Shown here in pieces: positions 1 to 8,127 of a DNA stretch of 64,000 nt; positions within the stretch are counted from its first letter, which is position 1; each line of letters starts with the position of its first letter. The notes beneath the pieces were generated by a model. That model was not told the DNA's origin and did not search any database. It saw only the letters and a list, made by a program, of their open reading frames with translations. This stretch comes from Myxococcota bacterium (GTDB lineage Bacteria; Myxococcota_A; UBA9160; UBA6930), in NCBI GenBank assembly GCA_028285625.1, contig JANQOX010000014.1, positions 124,001 to 188,000 on the forward strand. Reading direction: 5' to 3'. The translations under genes were made by a program, and so were the position numbers.

Positions 1-2
1 TG

Positions 3-980
3 CGCGACATCGCCACCACGTTGCAGATCCTGCTCGGCGGGCTCGACGTCTCGACCTTCAAGCTCGGCGGCGAGACCTACAACGTGATGCTCCAGCTCCC
101 GCGGCAGGCGCGCTCGACGCCGCGCGACCTGCTGCTGCTCTACGTGAAGGGCCGCGATGGCGGCTTGGTTCCGCTCACGTCGGTGGTGCGGGCCCGAGAG
201 ACCGTCGCGCCCCGCGCGCTTCCGCACTTCGACCGGCGCCGCGCCGTCACCATCAGCTCGCGGCTGGGGAGCGGCGCCGACCAGGGCGAGGCCCTGCGGG
301 TCGCCAAGCAGATCGCCGAGGAGGTGATTCCGGAGGGGGAGGGCTACCGCGTGACCTTCTCCGGCGAGTCCGAGCAGTTCATCGAGTCGGGCAACGCGCT
401 GGCCTTCGCCTACGCCCTCGCGATCCTCGTCGTCTACCTGGTGCTCGCCGCGCAGTTCGAGAGCTTCGTGCACCCGCTCACCATCCTGGTGGCGGTCGCG
501 CTCTCGTTCACCGGCGCGCTGGTGGCGCTGATGCTGGTGGGGCACCTGCACCAGCAGGGTCTCGTGCGGGTCCCAGGCACGCTCAACCTGTACAGCAAGA
601 TCGGGTTGGTGATGCTCGTCGGGCTCGTGACCAAGAACTCGATCCTGATCGTCGAGTTCGCGAACCAGCTCCGGGCCCAGGGCATGGCGCTGCGCGAAGC
701 GATCCACGAAGCGGCGCGGACCCGGTTCCGGCCGATCCTGATGACCGCGCTGGCCACCATGATGGGCATCCTCCCGATCGCCCTCGGCCTGGGCGCCGGC
801 GGCGAGAGCCGCGCGCCCCTGGGCATCGCGGTGGTGGGCGGCATGTTCTTCTCCACGATCCTCACGTTCTTCGTGGTGCCCTCGGTCTATCTGGCCGTGG
901 AGCGGCTGCGGGGTGGGGCGCGTGAGCCGGCAGCCGATCCGCCCCCGGCCCCCGTCGCCCTGGGCGCCGAGGCGCCGTAG
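3..980 (+). CDS. RND efflux pump inner-membrane subunit, C-terminal part (5' truncated by window)
   Basis: The reading frame is open from base 3, so the gene begins left of the window; about 325 residues remain. The visible part is the second periplasmic half and last transmembrane bundle of an AcrB/HAE1-type proton-driven exporter. Near residue 140 a hydrophobic helix precedes the typical LVLAAQFESF motif, and later come GLVTKNSILIVEFANQ and the conserved region RPILMTALAT, where RND pumps couple proton flow to drug transport. The C-terminus ends in a Pro/Ala-rich tail. A partner adaptor or outer-membrane gene would lie upstream, outside the window. Family assignment is secure; the substrate cannot be told. 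Confidence 0.93.
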   Translation, partial: RDIATTLQILLGGLDVSTFKLGGETYNVMLQLPRQARSTPRDLLLLYVKGRDGGLVPLTSVVRARETVAPRALPHFDRRRAVTISSRLGSGADQGEALRVAKQIAEEVIPEGEGYRVTFSGESEQFIESGNALAFAYALAILVVYLVLAAQFESFVHPLTILVAVALSFTGALVALMLVGHLHQQGLVRVPGTLNLYSKIGLVMLVGLVTKNSILIVEFANQLRAQGMALREAIHEAARTRFRPILMTALATMMGILPIALGLGAGGESRAPLGIAVVGGMFFSTILTFFVVPSVYLAVERLRGGAREPAADPPPAPVALGAEAP

Positions 981-1025
981 GCTCCGCGTCGCGAAGTCGG
1001 GCCCCCGCGGGCCGAGGAGGAGTCG

Positions 1026-1811
1026 TTGGAATCGCTGCGTGCGGTCTGGCTCGGGCTGATCCAGGGCCTGACCGAGTTCTTGCCCGTTTCGAGTTCGGGC
1101 CATCTGGTGATCGGGGAGACCCTGCTCGGCGGCGTGGGGGAGGGCATCCTGTTCGAGGTGGCCGTCCACGTCGGGACACTGGGCGCCATCCTGCTCTTCT
1201 ATCGGGCGCGCATCTTCGAACTGATCGGCGGTGTGCTGCGGCGCGACGCCTCGGCCCTGCGCTACGCCGCCAAGCTGGTGGTGGCGACCCTGCCCGCCGT
1301 GGCGGTGGGCCTGCTGCTGAAGGACACCGTCGAGGCGGCCTTCGACAACCCCGCGCTGGTGGGCGTCGCACTCCTCGGGACCGGGGCGATCCTGCTCACG
1401 ACCAAGAGGACGGTGCATACCGGCACCCTGGAAGAGCCCTCGTGGGGGCAGGCGCTGGGCATCGGCTTCGCTCAGGCCTTGGCGATCGTGCCCGGCATCT
1501 CGCGCAGCGGCACCACCGTGGCGGCGGGTATGGCGCTGGGCCTCGCGCCCATGGCCGCCACCGAGTTCTCGTTCTTGATGGCGGTGGCCGCGATCTCCGG
1601 GGCCGCGATCCTGGCGCTGCCCGACGCCCAGGCGGCCTCGCCCGAGGTCGTGCGGGCCTGCCTGATCGGTGGCGCGGTCGCGCTGGCTTCGGGCCTGGCA
1701 GCGCTCTGGCTCTTCGTGCGTCTGCTTCGCGACCGGCGCTTCCACCTGTTCGCCTGGTACGCCTTCGCCGCCGGAGCGAGCTTCCTCGCCTACCTGGCCC
1801 TGGCCGGGTAG
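1026..1811 (+). CDS. uppP: Undecaprenyl-diphosphatase UppP (BacA)
   Basis: 261 residues, the usual length for UppP, an integral membrane enzyme that dephosphorylates undecaprenyl pyrophosphate to regenerate the lipid carrier for peptidoglycan and O-antigen. Both signature motifs are present: QGLTEFLPVSSSGHL near the N-terminus, with the catalytic glutamate, and PGISRSGTT in the middle. There are about eight hydrophobic helices. The start is a TTG five bases after a GAGGAGG ribosome-binding site. It follows the RND gene by 45 bp and could be co-transcribed. A strong hairpin lies just beyond the stop. Confidence 0.96.
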   Translation: MESLRAVWLGLIQGLTEFLPVSSSGHLVIGETLLGGVGEGILFEVAVHVGTLGAILLFYRARIFELIGGVLRRDASALRYAAKLVVATLPAVAVGLLLKDTVEAAFDNPALVGVALLGTGAILLTTKRTVHTGTLEEPSWGQALGIGFAQALAIVPGISRSGTTVAAGMALGLAPMAATEFSFLMAVAAISGAAILALPDAQAASPEVVRACLIGGAVALASGLAALWLFVRLLRDRRFHLFAWYAFAAGASFLAYLALAG

Positions 1812-1837
1812 ACGCCCGCGCTGAAGCCGGAACGAGA

Positions 1838-1867
1838 ACGGGCCCGGGGGTGGATCCCCGGGCCCGT
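1838..1867. terminator. Bidirectional terminator-like hairpin between uppP and the sigma factor gene
   Basis: A perfect 12-bp inverted repeat (ACGGGCCCGGGG and its complement, 6-base loop) sits between two convergent genes, 26 bp after the uppP stop and 26 bp beyond the sigma-factor stop. Both sides have only short pyrimidine tracts (GGTCTTTC on the plus strand, TTCTCGTTCC on the minus), so termination strength is uncertain, but the position suits both transcripts. Confidence 0.7.
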
Positions 1868-1893
1868 GGTCTTTCAGGCGATCGGCGCGCCGA

Positions 1894-3276
1894 TCAGGGC
1901 TCGAGCACCGGGTGCAGATGCTGGGCGTCCTTCTGGTCGCGCAGCTTCTTGAGCGCCCGGGCCTCGAGCTGGCGCACGCGCTCGCGCGAGAGCCCCAGCG
2001 ATTGGCCGATCTGCTCGAGGGTGTGCTCCTCTTCGCCGCCCAGCCCGTAGCGCAGCCGCAGGATCAGCTGCTCGCGATCGGATAGGGCGCCGATCAGGTG
2101 GCCCACGCCCAGGCGCATGCGGTCGCCGTCGATGCCGCCATCGGGCCGCGAGGACGACGGGTCGGGGACGAAATCCTCGAGCCGCTTCTCGGTACCGGCC
2201 ACCGACGATTCGAGCGAGATCGCCTCGCGCGACAGCCGGTCGAGCGCCTCGAGGGCGTCCGTGTCGGTGCCGAGCGCCGGTGCCAGCTCGGCCACGGTGG
2301 GCTCGCGACCCAGCTTGCCGGTGAGCTCGGCCTTCACGCGCTGGCTGCGCTGCAGGCGGTCGTGCACGTGCGAGGGCAGCCGGATCGTGCGCGAGTGGTT
2401 CTGGATCGCCCGCACCAGAGCCTGGCGGATCCACCAAACGGCGTAGGTCGAGAACTTGAACCCGCGCCGGTGGTCGAACTTCTCGACCGCACGGATCAGG
2501 CCCAGGTTGCCCTCCTGGATCAGGTCCGGGAACGACAGCCCGAGGTTGCGGTAGTCCTTGGCGATCGCGACGACGAGCTTCAGGTTGTGCTCGATGAAGC
2601 GATTCTTGACCGCCGTCATGCGGTCGTGCGCGTCCTCGACGTCGCCCCACCGCGAGAACAGCTGGTCCTTCTCGAGGCCCGCCTCGGTCTCGATCTCGCC
2701 CAGTCGCTTCGTCCCGCGGCGAGCACGGCGTCCCGACCGCGACAGCTGGCGCACGTTCTCTCGCAGCTCCGCGAGCAGCGCCAGCGAGAGCTGTGCGTTC
2801 TCGAGCTCCTTCGAGATGTTCTTGTCGATGCGGTCGAGCTGCGCCTGGGTGGTGCCGCGAACGCCGAAGAGGCCGTCCCGGCGCTTCAGGTGGCGGCGCA
2901 GCTTCTCGACGCTGCGTTCCACCCGGGCCGCGATCTCACCGGTCTCTTCGTCGCCGACCGACTCGGACAGCTTGGCGCCCGTGTGCGACAGCGCGCGCAG
3001 CTGGTCCCAGCGCCGCACGACGTGTCGCGCGGAAGCGGGTACGGCATAGAGCGCGAGGCGCAGGGCCGCCGTCGCCGACTCCAACTCCTTTGCGAGGACG
3101 ACTTCTTCCTCGCGCTTGAGCGTCCGGGTGCCGCCGATCTCCTGGAAGTACGACTCGAGCGGCCGCCGATCGCGGCTGGCGTCGAGCTCTTCTGCGGGTA
3201 CGGCAGGCGCTGCACCACGGGGTGCCTGCGGGTTTGCCTGGGCCGCTCCGGCCCCCTGCTTGTCTCCCAACTTCAA
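1894..3276 (-). CDS. Sigma-70 family RNA polymerase sigma factor (RpoD/RpoS-like)
   Basis: About 460 residues. Region 1.2 ([17 protein letters not shown], then [15 protein letters not shown]) is followed by a charged, poorly conserved stretch of roughly 120 residues. Then come region 2 with the core-binding and -10 reading helices ([30 protein letters not shown]), region 3, and region 4 with the -35 helix-turn-helix ([20 protein letters not shown]). It lacks the long acidic region 1.1 of a housekeeping RpoD, so a group 2 (RpoS-like) factor is likeliest. I place the start at TTG 3276 because an AGGAG site lies four bases upstream; an in-frame GTG at 3294 is the alternative. It is monocistronic, convergent with uppP. 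Confidence 0.93.
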   Translation of the reverse strand: MKLGDKQGAGAAQANPQAPRGAAPAVPAEELDASRDRRPLESYFQEIGGTRTLKREEEVVLAKELESATAALRLALYAVPASARHVVRRWDQLRALSHTGAKLSESVGDEETGEIAARVERSVEKLRRHLKRRDGLFGVRGTTQAQLDRIDKNISKELENAQLSLALLAELRENVRQLSRSGRRARRGTKRLGEIETEAGLEKDQLFSRWGDVEDAHDRMTAVKNRFIEHNLKLVVAIAKDYRNLGLSFPDLIQEGNLGLIRAVEKFDHRRGFKFSTYAVWWIRQALVRAIQNHSRTIRLPSHVHDRLQRSQRVKAELTGKLGREPTVAELAPALGTDTDALEALDRLSREAISLESSVAGTEKRLEDFVPDPSSSRPDGGIDGDRMRLGVGHLIGALSDREQLILRLRYGLGGEEEHTLEQIGQSLGLSRERVRQLEARALKKLRDQKDAQHLHPVLEP

Positions 3277-3294
3277 CTCTCTCCTCGATTCCAC

Positions 3295-3797
3295 GCGAGT
3301 TCACCCCGCGGGTTCTTGCTCATGGAACTTGGACAAAGGCGGCTGGTGCGAGCGATCGACGTCGCTGGGCGCGCCATCACTGCGGAGGTCTTGGCGATCG
3401 GAATGGATCGGACTCCGTATCCCGCGGGAAGGCCCGCGGCTCTCACCCGCCATGACCGTTGGTCACACTGCCCAGGAGCGGCCGCCCTCGTGGAGCCGAG
3501 GTCGGATCCTGCCTCGCAGCCTGCCCGAAACGGCACGGTATCTTCCAACGGCAGCCCCCGTTTTTCCACTACTTTCTTCGCGACCTGCGAAGAATGTGGC
3601 GCATGGGGCGCCATCATCTCGACTCTCCCTGCGTGAAACCACCGAGGCCCGGGAGAATTTGCCCCCGGCGCTCGACGGCGCGTTCTGCGGCCCCATCCTG
3701 GGGCTCGAAGCGCGCGCCTACCCCTTGAACGTGGCCCGCTGGGGCACGAAGGTGGCTCGCCAATCTCGAGATCGTTGGGATTGGCTCCCCTGGGGGG
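3295..3797. other. Gene-free stretch upstream of the sigma factor
   Basis: About 500 bp between the sigma-factor start and the stop of the permease gene, both on the minus strand. Short open frames on either strand have no recognisable product. No tRNA, hairpin terminator or convincing -35/-10 pair is visible. The sigma-factor promoter should lie here. Confidence 0.5.
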
Positions 3798-5558
3798 CTA
3801 GAGGCCCCACCACCAGGGCACGATGACGAGGGCCGTGATTCCGCACAGGATGTCGAGGGGCAGCCCCACCCGGACGAAGTCGCGGAAGCGGTAGCCGCCG
3901 GGCCCGTAGACGATCAGGTGGGTCTGGTAGGTGGTCGGGTTCGCGAAGGCGCAGGTCGCTGCGAGCGCCACCGCCATCACGAAACCGCGAGGATCGGCCC
4001 CGACCTGGGCGGCCGCGGAGACCGCGATGGGAAACACGATCGCCGCGGCGGCCGCGTGGTGCAGCATCTCGGCGAGCAGCAGCGTCACGACGTAGACGGC
4101 GGCCAGGGTGGCGAGGGGCCCGAGTTCGCCGGCCGATCCCACCAGCAGGCGGGCCACGCCGTCGGCCGCTCCGGTCTTGTCCATCCCGAGGGCGATGCCG
4201 AAGCCCGCGCCGATCACGATCAGGATCGACCAGTCGACGCTGGCCCGCGCCGTGGGCCCGTTGATGCAGCGGGTGAGCACGAGCGCGCCGGCCGCGATGA
4301 ACGAGGCGATCGAGATCGGCAGTACGCCCGCCACCACGACCCCCACCATGCCCGCCAGGATGATCAGCGCGAGGCTCGCCTTGCTGCGGCGCAGCGGCTG
4401 GCTGTCGGGAAGCTCGCTCACCAGGTAGAAGTCGGGGCTGTTGCGATGGGCGCGACTGAAGCCCTCGCCGGCCTGGAGCAGCAGCGTGTCGCCGGGCCGC
4501 AGGACGATCTCGCCGATCTTGCCGCCCACGCGCTCGCCGTTGCGATGTACCGCGACCACGGCGGCGTCGTACACCGTCCGGAAGTTCGCGTCGCGGACGC
4601 TGTTGCCGATCAACGGCGAGGAGGCCGAGATCACCGCCTCGATCAGGCGGCGGTCGACTCCCGCCGCATCGTCGTCGGTGTCGAGCCGCAGGCCGGGCAG
4701 CCGCTGAAGGTCCACGATGGTGGACACGACCCCGGCAAAGACCAGCCGGTCGCCCCCGCGCAGCACCTCGCTCGGCCCGACGGGAGAGATGCTGCCGCCA
4801 TCACGGTCGATCTCCACGAGGAAGAGGCCGGGCAGGTGGCGGAGCCCTGCCTCCTCGATGGTCTGGCCGTCCAGCCGGGAGCCCTCCTCCACGCGCATGG
4901 CGGCTGTGTACTCGCGGCGGCGCTCGCCGAGCGCATCGCCCAACGACTGGCGATCGGGCAGCAGCCGCGGGGCCACCAGCAGGAGGTAGACCAGCCCCAC
5001 GGCCGCGATGGCCAGGCCCGCAGGCGCCAGCTCGAAGAAGCCCATTTCGGGCATGTCGCGCTCGAGCAGCAGACCGGCCACGGCCAGATTCACGCTGGTG
5101 CCGATCATCGTGGTCGTGCTGCCGAGCATCGTGGCGTAGGACAGCGGGATCAGGAATCGGCTGGGCGAGTGCCCGTGGCGGCGGCACCAGTCGATCACCA
5201 CGGGGGTCATCATCGCCACGATCGGTGCGTTGTTCAGGAAGGCCGACATGGCCGCCATGGGGGGGCACATTCGCAGCATCGCGCCCGCCTCCGAACGGGC
5301 ACGCCCGAACAGGCGGACCACGGCCTCGTGCAGCACCCCCGTCTCGCGGAGCCCGCGCGAGACGATGAACAGGGCACCGATGGTCGCGACGGCCGGGTTC
5401 GCGAAGCCCTGGAATGTCTCGGTCGGGTTGAGCACCCCCACCGCGGCGAGCGCGAACAGGCCGGCCATGACGATGAGGTCCGGCGCGGCGACCTCGCGCA
5501 GCATGCCCCCGACGACGACCGCCAGGACCAGAAGCGTGAACCAGCCCATGGGGTCCAT
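3798..5558 (-). CDS. SLC13/ArsB-type permease with two TrkA-C (RCK_C) domains
   Basis: 586 residues, an inner-membrane transporter of the ion transporter superfamily. The N-terminal half has about five helices with the re-entrant motif FLNNAPIVAMMTPVVI. Two soluble TrkA-C domains follow at roughly 205-285 and 295-385 (each with a GDxLxxxG-type core: RGGDRLVFAG and RPGDTLLLQAG). The second membrane half ends at PWWWGL. The arrangement matches SLC13-like permeases for sulfate, dicarboxylates or other anions; the substrate cannot be read. ATG 5558 is the first methionine that gives a hydrophobic N-terminus. The open frame continues far upstream but only as antisense to the acetyltransferase gene. 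Divergent promoters must share the 48-bp gap. Confidence 0.9.
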   Translation of the reverse strand: MDPMGWFTLLVLAVVVGGMLREVAAPDLIVMAGLFALAAVGVLNPTETFQGFANPAVATIGALFIVSRGLRETGVLHEAVVRLFGRARSEAGAMLRMCPPMAAMSAFLNNAPIVAMMTPVVIDWCRRHGHSPSRFLIPLSYATMLGSTTTMIGTSVNLAVAGLLLERDMPEMGFFELAPAGLAIAAVGLVYLLLVAPRLLPDRQSLGDALGERRREYTAAMRVEEGSRLDGQTIEEAGLRHLPGLFLVEIDRDGGSISPVGPSEVLRGGDRLVFAGVVSTIVDLQRLPGLRLDTDDDAAGVDRRLIEAVISASSPLIGNSVRDANFRTVYDAAVVAVHRNGERVGGKIGEIVLRPGDTLLLQAGEGFSRAHRNSPDFYLVSELPDSQPLRRSKASLALIILAGMVGVVVAGVLPISIASFIAAGALVLTRCINGPTARASVDWSILIVIGAGFGIALGMDKTGAADGVARLLVGSAGELGPLATLAAVYVVTLLLAEMLHHAAAAAIVFPIAVSAAAQVGADPRGFVMAVALAATCAFANPTTYQTHLIVYGPGGYRFRDFVRVGLPLDILCGITALVIVPWWWGL

Positions 5559-5606
5559 GCGACGGCCACCATACCCGGATCGGGACCGATCCGCGACAAT
5601 CGGGCC

Positions 5607-6764
5607 GTGAGTGAGGCACGACGCGGCAGCGCGCCGGTGGAGGGCGAAGGGCCGCGGACCCGCGCGCAGGGCGCAGTGGAGGCGCAACGCGCCGGTGCCG
5701 GCGCGGTTTTCTCGGAGCGCGAGTTCTATCGCCGCGAGTTTCGTGGGCGCACCCTGGCGGTTGCCTTGCCCGGGGAAGAGGACGATGCGCGAGGCCGCGC
5801 GCTCGAACCCGTGCTCGCCGAGCTCCGCGATGCCGGAGCGCGCGCGGTGTTGATCGCCGAGTCGCCCCGGGCGCTCGCCGAGCTGGTCCCAGACGATCCG
5901 CTCTCGTCGGGAACCGAGCCGTTGCTCGGAAGCGTCGGCCGGAGACTGCGTGAGGCCGCCGTCGTGGGAATCGACGCCTCTGCCGCCGCCGACTTTGCCG
6001 TGGCCTGCCAGACCCTCGCGCTGCGGCTGGGGCTGTTCAAGATCGTGTGGCTCGACCCGGCCGGCGGGCTGCGGGCTGCCGGCGACGAGCGGCTCTCGTT
6101 CGTTCATCAGGCCGAGCTGCACCAGCTGCTGGCGGGGGAGGGTGCTGGCCTCGCCAGCCGCGAGCGCGTGCCGCTTTGGCTCGGCATCGAGCGCATGCTC
6201 GAGGCGGGCGTGCCCGCGGTGAACGTCTGCTCGGCCGAGGGACTCGACGCCGAGCTCTTCACGTACGCGGGTTCTGGGACGCTCTTCACCCGCGAGCGCT
6301 ACATGGACGTGCGCGCACTCGGTGTGGACGACTACGACGCCGCCTGCGACCTGGTGTCGCGCGGTGTCTCCGAGGGCTACCTGGCGCCCCGTAGCGAGGA
6401 CTCGGTGGAGGCGGTGCTCGCCAGCGGCTTCGGCGCGTTCGTGGAGGGGAGCCACCTGGCCGGGCTCGGCGCCCTGTTGCCCGGGGGCGATGGACGCTCG
6501 GGCGAGATCGCCTCGCTCTACACGCTGACGCGCTTCCTCGGAGAAGGGGTCGGGGTGTCGCTGGTGGGCTTTGCAGTCGAGCGCGCCCGCGCCCTCGGCT
6601 ACGCCTACGTCTACGCCTGCACCACCTCGAACCGGGTCGGTGCGTTCTTCGAGCGCAATGGTTTCACCGCCGTGTCGCCGGACGCGATCCCCGTCGAGAA
6701 GTGGCACGGCTACGACCCGGCACGCCGTAGCCGGGTGCGGTGCTTCCGACGCGACATGGCCTGA
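5607..6764 (+). CDS. N-acetylglutamate synthase-like protein (kinase-like domain plus GNAT)
   Basis: 385 residues starting at GTG 5607. Residues about 40-235 resemble the amino-acid-kinase-like regulatory domain of ArgA-type N-acetylglutamate synthases but are short and lack a clear kinase glycine motif. Residues about 240-385 are a GNAT acetyltransferase domain. The C-terminal signature FFERNGF, then EKW and YDPARRSRV, matches the end of N-acetylglutamate synthases. The inferred role is the first step of arginine synthesis, acetyl-CoA plus glutamate to N-acetylglutamate. No other arginine gene is near. An alternative is another amino-acid N-acetyltransferase. The start lies 48 bp from the divergent permease. 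Confidence 0.8.
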   Translation: MSEARRGSAPVEGEGPRTRAQGAVEAQRAGAGAVFSEREFYRREFRGRTLAVALPGEEDDARGRALEPVLAELRDAGARAVLIAESPRALAELVPDDPLSSGTEPLLGSVGRRLREAAVVGIDASAAADFAVACQTLALRLGLFKIVWLDPAGGLRAAGDERLSFVHQAELHQLLAGEGAGLASRERVPLWLGIERMLEAGVPAVNVCSAEGLDAELFTYAGSGTLFTRERYMDVRALGVDDYDAACDLVSRGVSEGYLAPRSEDSVEAVLASGFGAFVEGSHLAGLGALLPGGDGRSGEIASLYTLTRFLGEGVGVSLVGFAVERARALGYAYVYACTTSNRVGAFFERNGFTAVSPDAIPVEKWHGYDPARRSRVRCFRRDMA

Positions 6765-6820
6765 GCCGCGCCGCGCAGGCACCCGGCTGTGGGCCGCAGA
6801 TGCGCGCGGGTCGGCGGGCC

Positions 6821-7225
6821 GGAGGTGGACTGTAAGCCGGGTTCTGTTCCGGCGGTCGGTCGCCCGAGCCGCCGGCGAGGACCATTCCTCTAGGCGACGC
6901 ATTGCTGCGCCGCTCGAGCGCTCTCACCCGGACGTCCTGGGCTCTCGCCCATCGAGCGGGCCGCTCGATCCGACGTCCCTATTCGAGCTTGCTCCGGGAG
7001 GGGTTTGCCCCGCCGCCGGTCACCCGGCTGTCGCGCGTGGGCTCTTACCCCACGATTTCACCCTTACCTGTGCCCACCCGGAGGCGGGCCATCGGCGGTG
7101 TGGTTTCTGCGGCACTTTCCCTCGGGTCGCCCCGGGTCGCCGTTAGCGACCTCCCTTGCCCTATGGAGCCCGGACTTTCCTCCCGCGGGCGATGGCTGCC
7201 CGCCAGCGGTCCTCCGTCCACCTCC
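6821..7225 (-). ncRNA. rnpB: RNase P RNA, bacterial class A
   Basis: Catalytic RNA of RNase P, which trims tRNA 5' ends. The ends form a perfect 10-bp P1 helix: GTCCACCTCC at 7216-7225 and GGAGGTGGAC at 6821-6830 (plus-strand reading). The universally conserved GAGGAAAGTCCGGGCTCC core (minus strand) lies at 7165-7182, followed by an ATAGGGCA-type element. The 3' conserved AGAACCCGGCTTACA lies just inside P1. The 405-nt length is normal for class A. Open frames drawn through this region are not genes. Confidence 0.97.
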
Positions 7226-7235
7226 GACCGACCGC

Positions 7236-7264
7236 AGCATACCCCGCGGGGCCGATCGCTCCAA
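7236..7264 (-). promoter_or_regulatory. Predicted rnpB promoter
   Basis: On the minus strand, TTGGAG (7264-7259) and TATGCT (7241-7236) are separated by 17 bases. The expected transcription start is about 7229, four bases before the P1 helix, which fits an RNA gene without leader. Confidence 0.6.
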
Positions 7265-7316
7265 GGCGCTGAGCGGCTCGCTCACCGGGGTCTGGAGAGT
7301 GACTCCGAGTCCCTCT

Positions 7317-7349
7317 TTGACACGGGGGTCAGTATCCTCTAGATACTGA
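7317..7349 (+). promoter_or_regulatory. Promoter of the HxlR operon with palindromic operator
   Basis: A consensus -35 TTGACA (7317-7322), a 17-base spacer and a -10 TAGATA (7340-7345) stand directly before the ATG at 7354. A perfect 8-bp inverted repeat, TCAGTATC (7329-7336) and GATACTGA (7342-7349) around a 5-base centre, covers the spacer and -10 element. That is where an auto-repressing winged-helix dimer would block polymerase. The expected start site (about 7352) would give an almost leaderless mRNA; no ribosome-binding site is seen. Confidence 0.75.
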
Positions 7350-7353
7350 ATCG

Positions 7354-8127
7354 ATGTCCACGACCCTGGACACATCCCCGCTCGAGACGCCCCGCGGCGC
7401 ACCGATCCCGCGGCCTGGCGAGGTCTTCGACCCCGTCGCCCGCGCGCTCGACCTGATCGGCGACAAGTGGAAGCTGGTGCTGGTTCGCCACCTGCTATCG
7501 GGGGCGCGCGGTTTCCAGGAGCTGCGCACCCGCACGGGCATCGCGCCGCGCGTGCTCAGCACGCGGCTGCGTCAGCTGATCGCCGCCGGCCTGGTCGAGC
7601 CGACCGAAGGCGGCGGGCGCGGGGGATACGTCGTGACCGACCGCGGCCGCGACCTGGCTCCGCTGATCGCTTCGATCGCGCGCTGGTACGTGCACCACGC
7701 CATCGCCGACCTGGCGCTCGACACCGAGCGCTTCACCGACACGTCGCCCATTTCGATCGTCGAGTCGCTGCCGTTCCTGCTGCGCGAAGAGCGCGCGGCG
7801 GGCGCCGACGTCACGTTCGAGATCCGCCTGACCGGAGAGGGCGGCGGGGTCTGGACCGTTCACATTCACGACGGCAGCTGCGACGTGCGCAGCGGCTTCG
7901 CCGAGCGGGCCGACGTCCGCTACACGGCGGGCGCGCGCACCTGGTGCGCCGTCGCATTGGGGTTCGCGGACGCCCGCGAGGCAGCGCGCCAGGGCACGCT
8001 GTCGAAAGAGGGCGGACGCGAGGCAATGGACCACTACTTCCACCAGATCGCCCACGCCGGGGGAATGGCTGCGAGCACGTCGCCGCAGACCGCATCCGAC
8101 GCGGGCGGACCCAAGGAGTCACGATGA
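7354..8127 (+). CDS. HxlR-family transcriptional regulator with C-terminal SCP2-like domain
   Basis: 257 residues. Residues about 25-115 form an HxlR winged helix (DLIGDKWKLVLVRHLLSG, RVLSTRLRQLIAAGLVE, then the wing GGYVVTDRGRDL). Typical HxlR proteins end there; this one continues with a domain of about 110 residues (VTFEIRLTGEG to the C-terminus) that resembles the SCP2 sterol-carrier fold, suggesting a bound acyl or sterol-like ligand. It opens an operon with two acyl-CoA dehydrogenases and a quinone oxidoreductase, so a lipid-type inducer is a reasonable inference. The stop overlaps the next start (ATGA). Its promoter carries a palindrome consistent with autoregulation. Confidence 0.85.
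   Translation: MSTTLDTSPLETPRGAPIPRPGEVFDPVARALDLIGDKWKLVLVRHLLSGARGFQELRTRTGIAPRVLSTRLRQLIAAGLVEPTEGGGRGGYVVTDRGRDLAPLIASIARWYVHHAIADLALDTERFTDTSPISIVESLPFLLREERAAGADVTFEIRLTGEGGGVWTVHIHDGSCDVRSGFAERADVRYTAGARTWCAVALGFADAREAARQGTLSKEGGREAMDHYFHQIAHAGGMAASTSPQTASDAGGPKESR

Noticed and set aside
3918..5606. The N-terminal part of a 948-codon plus-strand frame across the permease gene
   Set aside because: Only the portion from GTG 5607 encodes a recognisable protein; the earlier part is an antisense shadow of the permease.
6821..7225. Small open frames on both strands in this region
   Set aside because: The region is the RNase P RNA, identified by its P1 helix and core motif.
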